A DNA stretch of 5,552 nucleotides from Planctomycetes bacterium UBA2386. Its GTDB lineage: Bacteria; Planctomycetota; UBA1135; UBA2386. The DNA is taken from the NCBI GenBank assembly GCA_002343845.1, contig DDSQ01000075.1:207-5758 (forward strand), written 5' to 3'. Below are positions 1-4,685 of this stretch, piece by piece (position 1 is the stretch's first letter; every line of letters starts with the position of its first letter). A program made the translations under genes and the position numbers. The notes beneath the pieces were generated by a model that was given only the letters and a program-made list of their open reading frames with translations, did no database searches and had not been told where the DNA came from.

Positions 1-66
1 CTGGGCATCTCGGCCTCGCTCAACGCGCCGATCGAACCGGCGAAGTTCGGCGTGTTCCGGATGTAG
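1..66 (+). CDS. C-terminal end of an unrecognised protein (partial)
   Basis: Frame 1 is open from the left edge for 21 codons, to a TAG at 64-66. The visible tail reads LGISASLNAPIEPAKFGVFR plus a final Met. It is accepted as the end of a real gene because its stop lies directly at the Shine-Dalgarno sequence of the next gene, with a 10-base gap between stop and next start, as in a tight operon. I do not recognise the family: the fragment has no catalytic motif, transmembrane segment or recognisable repeat. It probably shares a transcript with the lipoprotein gene that follows, which is inferred from spacing only. Confidence 0.6.
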   Translation: MGISASLNAPIEPAKFGVFRM

Positions 67-70
67 GAGA
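65..70 (+). promoter_or_regulatory. Ribosome binding site of the lipoprotein gene, overlapping the upstream stop
   Basis: AGGAGA lies 6 bases before the GTG at 77. Its first two bases are the last two bases of the TAG that ends the upstream gene. The good match and spacing decide the GTG start and suggest that ribosomes finishing the upstream gene help start the next one. Confidence 0.7.
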
Positions 71-76
71 CAGTCC

Positions 77-670
77 GTGCGACGCCTTGCCCTGGCCCTG
101 TGCTGCGCCCTGCTCGCCGTCGCGGGCGCCTGCCGGCAGGCCACTCCCGTCGCCACGGAGCAGGCGCCGGCGCCCGCCGCCGCGCCCCTGATCGAACTGG
201 CACGCGGCAGCGAATGGGACGGCTTCGACAGCGTGCACATCCCGCCGCAGGGCCCGGCCACGCTGTACCGCCTCGCCCACGAAGCACGGGACGACACGAT
301 CCGATTCCACCACGAGACCGCCACGCTGCCCCTGTCGCCTTCCACCCGGGCTGCCCTGCGTGCGGAGATCGAACGCCTGCAATTGTTCGCGTTGAAGGAC
401 CACTACGGCGGCGACGTCGAAGACGGCACCCAGTGGCTGCTGCGCATCGTCGACGGCGACCGCACGTTGCGCGTGTACTGCGACAACGCATTCCCGCCGC
501 CGCTGGAAGCCTTCGCCAAAGCCGTGGACGCCGGGCTCGAACACGACGGCCTGCAACGGATCGCATGGCGCCGCATGGACGAGCGCGAACCCCTGCCCCT
601 GCAGGGCGCCCTGCGCCTGGCCGTGACGCCCATGGAGGCGTCGCCGGCCGCGACCGGCGCGGGCGGATAG
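77..670 (+). CDS. Predicted lipoprotein of unknown function
   Basis: This is a 197-residue protein starting at GTG. Residues 1-18 form a signal peptide: Arg-Arg at 2-3, then a hydrophobic Leu/Ala core. It ends in AGAC with Cys19 as the likely lipidated residue. The lipobox is slightly weak, with Ala rather than Leu at -3. Residue +2 is Arg, not the Asp that retains lipoproteins in the inner membrane, so outer-membrane placement is expected by the Lol rule as known for enterics. An Ala/Pro-rich tether (about 20-37) leads to a globular region (about 40-175) with a second Cys at 135. The pattern around 84-150 is a helix (RAALRAEIERL), then an acidic loop, then alternating strands (TQWLLRIVDGDRTLRVY). 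It recalls small periplasmic lipoproteins of unknown function; I cannot name a family. The tail from 176 is low-complexity. It may be co-transcribed with the truncated gene upstream. The gap to the bactofilin gene is 214 bases, so it is probably not part of that unit. Confidence 0.8.
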   Translation: MRRLALALCCALLAVAGACRQATPVATEQAPAPAAAPLIELARGSEWDGFDSVHIPPQGPATLYRLAHEARDDTIRFHHETATLPLSPSTRAALRAEIERLQLFALKDHYGGDVEDGTQWLLRIVDGDRTLRVYCDNAFPPPLEAFAKAVDAGLEHDGLQRIAWRRMDEREPLPLQGALRLAVTPMEASPAATGAGG

Positions 671-780
671 CGCCGGCCCCATCCGCAGTCTTCGCGCCGT
701 TGCTCCCGGGCGGTCGAGAAGCAGCCCTCTTCAGCCATGTGAGCGCGGCGTGCACATGCCCGACTCCACGGTGAACCGCG

Positions 781-799
781 GCCGCCTCCGACGGGCGGC
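781..799. repeat. GC hairpin, 6-bp stem with 7-base loop
   Basis: GCCGCC at 781-786 pairs exactly with GGCGGC at 794-799 around a 7-base loop. It sits one base before a perfect palindrome. No T-run follows, so it is not a canonical intrinsic terminator. In DNA this rich in G and C, such a stem may be fortuitous. Confidence 0.4.
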
Positions 800-800
800 G

Positions 801-814
801 CGGCCAATTGGCCG
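801..814. promoter_or_regulatory. Perfect 14-bp palindrome, possible operator
   Basis: CGGCCAATTGGCCG is its own reverse complement over 14 bases. It has an AT-rich centre unlike the surrounding GC-rich DNA and lies 70 bases upstream of the bactofilin start. Position and symmetry fit a binding site for a dimeric regulator, but I cannot assign one. Its right half contains TTGGCC (808-813), which might act as a weak -35 element, without a matching -10 at normal spacing. Confidence 0.35.
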
Positions 815-884
815 TCCCGGTCACAGCGCGCGCAAAGCGCAGCGGCGATAGTCCCGGGCTCCTGCCGCCCGGAGCATCCCCTGC

Positions 885-1418
885 ATGTCCATCTGGAAAG
901 ACCAAGGCCCCGCGAAGAAAGACGCCGCCGTGCCGCCGCCGGAACCCACCCCGATCACCGCGCGGGACACGCCGGCGGCCGACTTCTCGCCCGCCGTCAC
1001 CGCGCCGCCGGGCACCCGGCCGGCCGAGCGCCCGGCGCAGGAGGCGCTGAAGGAATCGCTGATCGCCGCCGACCTGACCATCGAAGGCAAGATCGAGGGC
1101 ACCGGGCACATCCGCATCGCCGGCAAGTTCAAGGGCGACGTCAACGTGCAGGGCGACCTGACCATCGAAACCGGCGCCAAGCTCAACGGCAGCGTGCGGG
1201 CGAAGAAGGTCATCATCGCCGGCGAACTGGAGGGCAACATCGAGTCCGCCTCGCGCGTGGAACTGCTGTCGTCCGGCGTGCTGATCGGCGACGTCAAGGC
1301 CGGCGCGCTCACCGTCGCCGCCGGCTCGCGCATGCGCGGCCAGGCCGAATTCGGCTGGGACGAAGCCTCGGCCAAGGGCGGCAAGGCCAACGCCACGGAG
1401 CCCGGCGCGGCCGCATGA
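885..1418 (+). CDS. Bactofilin family polymer-forming cytoskeletal protein
   Basis: This is a 177-residue protein. Bactofilins are small proteins that polymerise without nucleotide into filaments built from a right-handed beta-helix. They serve as membrane-associated scaffolds for cell-shape, stalk, wall or polarity proteins. Here the core spans about residues 58-157, with the hallmark short Gly-punctuated beta repeats (LTIEGKIEGTGHIRIAGKF, then GDVNVQGDLTIETGAKLNG, then KVIIAGELEGNIES). It is flanked by Pro/Ala-rich tails (about 8-54 and 160-177), the usual disordered-core-disordered architecture and length. The N-terminus MSIWKDQ is short and mixed hydrophobic/charged, the kind of segment that tethers some bactofilins to the membrane; that role is inferred. 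The start at 885 is supported by GGAG at 871-874 and by the core position. The stop overlaps the next start as ATGA (1415-1418), so the zinc-ribbon protein is translationally coupled. The specific cellular role cannot be read from sequence. Confidence 0.92.
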   Translation: MSIWKDQGPAKKDAAVPPPEPTPITARDTPAADFSPAVTAPPGTRPAERPAQEALKESLIAADLTIEGKIEGTGHIRIAGKFKGDVNVQGDLTIETGAKLNGSVRAKKVIIAGELEGNIESASRVELLSSGVLIGDVKAGALTVAAGSRMRGQAEFGWDEASAKGGKANATEPGAAA

Positions 1419-1777
1419 GCCAGCCGCGCCCCGGCAGCGCCGGCGCCACCCGCACCTGCCCGCACTGCAAGGCGACGATCCTGGAGAGTGCGGCGGTCTG
1501 TCCCGGCTGCCGCCATCACCTGCGCTTCGAGCCGGGCGCGGGCGCGGGCGCCATGTCTTCGCTCACGCCGCTGCGGATCGAAGGCACCCTGCAACCGCCG
1601 GCGGAAGACGCCGCATGGGAGTACAGCGTGGTGCTGTCCATCCGCAACGACCGCGGCGAGGAAGTCACCCGCCAGGTGGTCGGCGTCGGCGCGATGCAAC
1701 CGCACGAACGGCGCAGTTTCGTGCTTTCTGTCGAGCTCAATCCCGCCGCGGCCAAGGGCAAGCGCATGCGCCACTGA
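1415..1777 (+). CDS. Small zinc-ribbon protein coupled to bactofilin
   Basis: This is a 120-residue protein with no signal peptide or membrane segment. Near the N-terminus two CPxC knuckles, C15-P-H-C18 and C29-P-G-C32, form a classic four-cysteine zinc ribbon with a 10-residue insert. A GAGAGA hinge (41-46) follows. A C-terminal region (about 50-108) has alternating hydrophobic strands (WEYSVVLSIRND, RQVVGVGA, RRSFVLSVEL), suggesting a small beta-sandwich. The tail is basic (KGKRMRH). Such ribbon-plus-beta proteins usually mediate protein contacts, and no catalytic residues are visible. Its ATG shares bases with the bactofilin stop. The nearest Shine-Dalgarno-like GGAG (1397-1400) is 14 bases away, too far to be strong, so reinitiation after bactofilin translation is likely. 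A role as bactofilin partner or adaptor is inferred from this coupling alone. I cannot give a family name. Confidence 0.85.
   Translation: MSQPRPGSAGATRTCPHCKATILESAAVCPGCRHHLRFEPGAGAGAMSSLTPLRIEGTLQPPAEDAAWEYSVVLSIRNDRGEEVTRQVVGVGAMQPHERRSFVLSVELNPAAAKGKRMRH
1534..1551 (+). repeat. Three tandem GGGCGC hexamers in the zinc-ribbon gene
   Basis: GGGCGC occurs three times in direct tandem. It encodes the Gly-Ala-Gly-Ala-Gly-Ala hinge between the zinc ribbon and the beta-rich region. The unit is six bases, so copy-number change would lengthen or shorten the hinge by two residues without shifting frame. Confidence 0.8.
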
Positions 1778-1805
1778 CCTCTTCCCGCCCCTCCCGGCGG
1801 CCGGA

Positions 1806-1811
1806 TACACT
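1806..1811 (+). promoter_or_regulatory. Possible -10 element for hscC
   Basis: TACACT within GGATACACT matches four of six bases of TATAAT and stands out in a GC-rich gap of 66 bases. Transcription would start around 1817-1819, leaving a short leader before the ATG at 1844. The region 17-19 bases upstream (TTCCCG around 1782-1787) is a poor -35. If real, it would give hscC its own transcript in addition to read-through from the bactofilin pair. Confidence 0.3.
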
Positions 1812-1833
1812 CGATGCCGACAAGGATGCCAGC

Positions 1834-1839
1834 AGGGGG
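1834..1839 (+). promoter_or_regulatory. hscC: Ribosome binding site choosing the hscC start at 1844
   Basis: AGGGGG lies 4 bases before the ATG at 1844. In-frame ATGs at 1814 and 1826 have no comparable sequence at proper distance. The ATG at 1844 also places the first phosphate-binding loop (MIVGIDLGTT) right at the N-terminus, as expected for Hsp70 proteins. Confidence 0.5.
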
Positions 1840-1843
1840 CAGG

Positions 1844-3541
1844 ATGATCGTCGGTATCGACTTGGGGACCACGCATTCGCTGATCGGCCTGCACGGAGAC
1901 GCAGGCCCGCACCTGATACCCAACGCACTCGGGAAACTGCTGACGCCCTCGGCCGTCAGCGTCGACGAGGACGGCACGCTGCTGGTCGGCGATGCCGCGC
2001 TGGACAGGCTCATCACCCATCCGCAGTCCAGCGTCGCCAGCTTCAAGCGCTGGATGGGCTCGCGCCGCGAAACCCGGCTGGGCCAGCGCGCCTACTTGCC
2101 GGAGGAACTGTCGGCGCTGGTGATCCGCTCGCTGCTGGACGATGCGCAGGCCGCGCTCGGCAGCCGGCCGCGGGAAGCCGTCATCAGCGTGCCCGCCTAT
2201 TTCAGCGACGCCCAGCGCCGGGCGACGCGGCGCGCCGGCGAACTGGCGGGACTGCGGGTGGAACGCCTGATCAACGAGCCCACGGCCGCGGCATTGGCCT
2301 ACGGCCTGGCCGAGCGCCTGGACGAGGCGCACGTGCTGGTGCTCGACCTGGGCGGCGGCACCTTCGACGTCTCGATCCTGGAACTGTTCGACGGCGTCGT
2401 GAAGGTGCATGCCAGCGCCGGCGACAACTTCCTCGGCGGCGACGACTTCACCGAGGCGATCGAGAAGCACTGGCTGTCCGAACACCACCTGCGCCGCGAA
2501 GCCCTCAAGCCGCAGGAAGCCAGCCAGCTCCGCCAGCGCGCCGAGGCGGCGAAGCGCCAACTGGCCACGAGCCAGTCCACCGAGCAGGCCCTGCACGTCG
2601 CCGGCAAGGCGTACGCCCTGCGGCTGGACGAGGCCGGCTTCGACCAACTGGTCGCCCCGCTCGTGCAGCGCATGCGCAGCCCGATCGAACGCGCCATGCG
2701 CGATGCCGGCCTGCGCGGCGCCGACCTGGCCGAAGTGGTGATGGTGGGCGGCGCTTCGCGGATGCCGCAACTGTCCAGGCTGGCGGCGCGCCTGCTCGGC
2801 CGCCTGCCGCTGCGGCACGTGGCGCCGGACGAGGCCATCGCCCACGGCGCCTGCGTCGCCGCCGGGCTGAAGGCGCGCCACCAGGCGCTGGAGGAAATCA
2901 TCCTCACCGACGTCTGCCCGCATTCGCTGGGCGTGGCGATCAGCATGGAACTGGGCCAGGGACTGCGGAGCCACGGCCACTTCGACCCGATCATCGAGCG
3001 CAACAGCACGGTGCCCGTCAGCCGCATGCGCGAGTACTACCCGATCCACGACCAGCAGACCGCGATCACGCTGCGCGTCTACCAGGGCGAGAATCCCTGG
3101 GCCGAGAACAACATCGCGCTGGGTGCGCTGGAAGTGCCGGTGCCGCCCGGCGCGGCCGACGAGCGCGGGGTCGACGTGCGCTTCACCTACGACATCAACG
3201 GCGTGCTGCAGGTCGAAGCGCGGGTCAAGAAGACCGGCATCGTGCGCGAACTGCTGCTGATGCAGGACGACGGCGGCCTGACCGAGGAAGAGGCCCGGCA
3301 GCGTCTGGCCGAACTGGCCGAGCTGAAGACCCATCCCCGCGACGAACAGCCCAACATCGCCGCCCTGGCGCGCGCCGAACGCCTGTATACGGAGTCGCTG
3401 GGCGAGGAGCGCCGGCAGGTCCACGCGCTGATCGTCGACTTCCAGGCCGTGCTGGCCACCCAGGACAAGACCCTGGTGGCACGCCAGCGCGCGGCCTTGC
3501 TGCAGGCGCTGGATACGCTGGAGGCCAGGGAACCGCTATGA
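1844..3541 (+). CDS. hscC: Hsp70-family chaperone HscC
   Basis: This 565-residue cytoplasmic Hsp70 couples ATP hydrolysis to binding and release of polypeptides. The ATPase domain (1-350) shows phosphate loop GIDLGTTHS (4-12), catalytic Lys68 in FKRWMGS, NEPTAAALAYG (144-154), DLGGGTFDVS (168-177) and VGGASRMP (301-308). The linker region EEIILTD (350-356) precedes a substrate-binding domain starting at CPHSLGV. Several stretches match E. coli HscC as I remember it rather than DnaK: VISVPAYFSD, ASAGDNFLGG, ILTDVCPHSLGV, IIERNSTVPVSR and VYQGEN. Asn195 occupies the position of DnaK Thr199, as I recall for E. coli HscC. The length is near HscC (about 556) and shorter than DnaK (about 638), meaning a reduced C-terminal lid. 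E. coli HscC works with membrane-anchored J proteins and not with GrpE. The stop overlaps the J-protein start as ATGA (3538-3541), which strongly suggests a matched pair. An alternative start at 1814 would add ten residues. HscA and DnaK are unlikely on these motifs. Confidence 0.9.
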   Translation: MIVGIDLGTTHSLIGLHGDAGPHLIPNALGKLLTPSAVSVDEDGTLLVGDAALDRLITHPQSSVASFKRWMGSRRETRLGQRAYLPEELSALVIRSLLDDAQAALGSRPREAVISVPAYFSDAQRRATRRAGELAGLRVERLINEPTAAALAYGLAERLDEAHVLVLDLGGGTFDVSILELFDGVVKVHASAGDNFLGGDDFTEAIEKHWLSEHHLRREALKPQEASQLRQRAEAAKRQLATSQSTEQALHVAGKAYALRLDEAGFDQLVAPLVQRMRSPIERAMRDAGLRGADLAEVVMVGGASRMPQLSRLAARLLGRLPLRHVAPDEAIAHGACVAAGLKARHQALEEIILTDVCPHSLGVAISMELGQGLRSHGHFDPIIERNSTVPVSRMREYYPIHDQQTAITLRVYQGENPWAENNIALGALEVPVPPGAADERGVDVRFTYDINGVLQVEARVKKTGIVRELLLMQDDGGLTEEEARQRLAELAELKTHPRDEQPNIAALARAERLYTESLGEERRQVHALIVDFQAVLATQDKTLVARQRAALLQALDTLEAREPL

Positions 3542-4383
3542 CGCTGAGCGCCTGGGAAGTCCTCGGCATCGAGGAAACCGCCGACAGCCGGGCGATCCGC
3601 CGTGCCTATGCCGCCCGGCTCAAGGCCACGCGCCCGGAGGAGGACGCCACCGCGTTCCAGTTGCTGACGGATGCCTTCGAATGGGCCTGCGCCGATGCAC
3701 GGCGACTGCAGAACGAACAGGCCGCCGCCGAACGCCCGTCGGCCGGTCCCCCATCCACGGAACCGGAGCCCTCCGTCCCGGCCCCGGACGCCCCGCTGCC
3801 GGAACTCGGGAAACCGCTGGACGCCGAACCCGCCCCGGCCGACGGCAGTGCGCCCGCGACCGCGGACGGAAGCGAAGGCGAGGAACGCAGCTTCGCCTTC
3901 GGGCCTTTCTTCGAGGCGCTTGCCGAGGAGATCCGCAAGCGCGATCCCAAGCACCTGCGCGCGTGGCTGGATGCACATCCCGAGCTGTATTCGCTCGAAC
4001 TCAAGTGGGCGCTGACGCCGCACGTGTTCGACACCCTCGCCCACAACGCGAGCGTCCTCGATCCGCACCGCGGGCATCTGGAAACGCTGATGCACTTCTT
4101 CGGCGTGGACGCGCGCCTGCGGCGCCATCCGGCCTTGGCGCCGGCACTGGATTTCCTCGAACTCGGGCAATGGCGCGAACAGAAACCGGCGGCTTCGTCG
4201 CAAAAGGCGCCCATGCCCGCAGGCTGGGAGAACCTGGCCAACGTCATGGACGAATCCAGGCAAGGCCCACCCCCGCCGCGCAAGCCGCTCCAGGGGACCT
4301 GGAGCGAGAACCTGGCGAACTACTGGTGGGTGTTCATCGTCCTGATGGTCATCGGCAAGTTGAGCGCCTTCTTCAGCCAATGA
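3538..4383 (+). CDS. Tail-anchored J-domain-like co-chaperone of HscC
   Basis: This 281-residue protein begins with a J-like domain (about 4-50): WEVLGIEETADSRAIRRAYA, then the loop KATRPEEDATAF, then LLTDAFEWA. The helix II Arg/Lys pattern and helix III are clear, but the His-Pro-Asp loop reads Arg32-Pro33-Glu34. A Pro/Ala/Glu-rich linker (about 55-115) leads to a second folded region (about 120-192) containing FFEALAEEIRKRDPKHLRAW and a Trp/His-rich helix set. A single hydrophobic segment at about 262-279 (YWWVFIVLMVIGKLSAFF) ends the protein two residues later. It is therefore probably an inner-membrane protein anchored by its tail, with the J domain in the cytoplasm. It parallels E. coli DjlB/DjlC, membrane J proteins encoded near hscC; that family link is by architecture and context. 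AGGGA at 3527-3531 is a good ribosome site 6 bases before the ATG, which itself overlaps the hscC stop. The same reading frame runs open far upstream (to 1615), but that part is a shadow of hscC. Confidence 0.85.
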   Translation: MTLSAWEVLGIEETADSRAIRRAYAARLKATRPEEDATAFQLLTDAFEWACADARRLQNEQAAAERPSAGPPSTEPEPSVPAPDAPLPELGKPLDAEPAPADGSAPATADGSEGEERSFAFGPFFEALAEEIRKRDPKHLRAWLDAHPELYSLELKWALTPHVFDTLAHNASVLDPHRGHLETLMHFFGVDARLRRHPALAPALDFLELGQWREQKPAASSQKAPMPAGWENLANVMDESRQGPPPPRKPLQGTWSENLANYWWVFIVLMVIGKLSAFFSQ

Positions 4384-4388
4384 ACGCC

Positions 4389-4403
4389 GCCGCCGCAGGC
4401 GGC
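4389..4403 (+). repeat. Short GC hairpin just after the J-protein gene
   Basis: GCCGCC (4389-4394) and GGCGGC (4398-4403) form a 6-bp stem with a three-base loop five bases after the TGA. No T-run follows, so if it aids termination of the hscC transcript it is not a standard intrinsic terminator. Confidence 0.3.
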
Positions 4404-4422
4404 TGTCGACGGTAGGCCAAGA

Positions 4423-4442
4423 CGCGCTGACGCTTCAGCGCG
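4423..4442. terminator. Perfect 8-bp inverted repeat at the convergent gene junction
   Basis: CGCGCTGA (4423-4430) and TCAGCGCG (4435-4442) pair perfectly around the loop CGCT. The right arm, read on the - strand, contains the TGA stop of the small cysteine-rich protein. It lies between two converging transcripts and could stop either one. Past the stem on the - strand the sequence reads TCTTGG, a poor T-tract, and on the + strand none exists. A Rho-independent terminator is plausible but not secure. Confidence 0.4.
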
Positions 4443-4683
4443 CAGGGGGATCGCAGTTGTCGCAGCCGCCGCAGGCGCTGCCGCCCCCGCGTTGCGACGG
4501 CGGCGCGATCCAGCGCCCGAGCGCGCGCAGCCATGGCGGCCGGCCCTCGCGCAGCAACGGCAGCGCCAGCGCGACGCGGGCCTTGCGCAGCGGGCCGGGG
4601 AACTGCTTCTTCAGCACCACCCACGCGCTGACCGCCACCGCGACGGCGATGACGGCGTACTGCAGGGCGAGCGGCAGGTCCAT
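4435..4683 (-). CDS. Small one-helix membrane protein with C-terminal cysteine cluster, downstream of feoB
   Basis: This is an 82-residue protein. A hydrophobic N-terminal helix (about 6-24, LALQYAVIAVAVAVSAWVVL) is followed by a basic, amphipathic middle (KKQFPGPLRKARVAL, about 25-39). A Gly-rich tail carries three cysteines, Cys71, Cys74 and Cys77 (ACGGCDNCDPP). Its ATG lies two bases after the feoB stop. GGGAG at 4694-4698, inside the feoB end, is a usable ribosome site 10 bases upstream, so it is co-expressed with feoB. In layout it resembles the FeoB-associated cysteine-rich membrane proteins found beside feoB elsewhere: one helix, then a cysteine cluster. I believe xanthomonads carry a DUF (possibly DUF6587) at this place, from memory and unchecked. 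The cysteines could bind Fe(II) or another metal, or respond to redox state; that is inference. The basic residues after the helix predict the C-terminus in the cytoplasm. It does not look like the winged-helix FeoC. Confidence 0.85.
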   Translation of the reverse strand: MDLPLALQYAVIAVAVAVSAWVVLKKQFPGPLRKARVALALPLLREGRPPWLRALGRWIAPPSQRGGGSACGGCDNCDPPAR

Positions 4684-4685
4684 GC

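Larger units (their letters stand above)
671..884 (+). other. Intergenic region upstream of the bactofilin gene
   Basis: This stretch of 214 bases holds no convincing gene in any frame; the open frames crossing it are continuations of GC-rich shadow frames. It contains a GC hairpin (781-799) and a perfect 14-bp palindrome (801-814), described separately. It ends with the bactofilin Shine-Dalgarno GGAG at 871-874, 10 bases before the ATG. I found no convincing sigma-70 promoter. GATAGT at 847-852 could serve as a -10 element but has no good -35 partner. A bactofilin promoter is expected here from the gap size, which is an inference. Confidence 0.5.

Noticed and set aside
663..686. GCGGAT/ATCCGC stem across the lipoprotein stop, considered as a terminator.
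   Set aside because: It is a six-bp stem with a 12-base loop and no T-run. Too weak to call in this base composition.
100..774. Arg-rich alternative + strand frame over the lipoprotein gene.
   Set aside because: It has no ribosome site or recognisable domain. The frame starting at 77 has a signal peptide and a good Shine-Dalgarno sequence.
1778..1843. Possible terminator between the zinc-ribbon gene and hscC.
   Set aside because: No stem of useful length followed by T residues is present. Only CCTCCC/GGCGG-type chance pairings are seen.
821..3424. An 867-codon open frame on the - strand spanning the bactofilin, zinc-ribbon and hscC genes.
   Set aside because: Its translation is low-complexity, rich in Arg/Ala/Gly/Gln/His and without any domain I recognise. 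It lies antisense to three convincing genes and is the usual effect of GC-rich third positions.
1615..3537. Long + strand open frame upstream of and in frame with the J-protein gene, suggesting a 922-residue fusion.
   Set aside because: The upstream 641 codons are Arg/Ala/Gly/Pro-rich and out of frame with the clear Hsp70. The J domain starts naturally at the ATG at 3538 with its own ribosome site.
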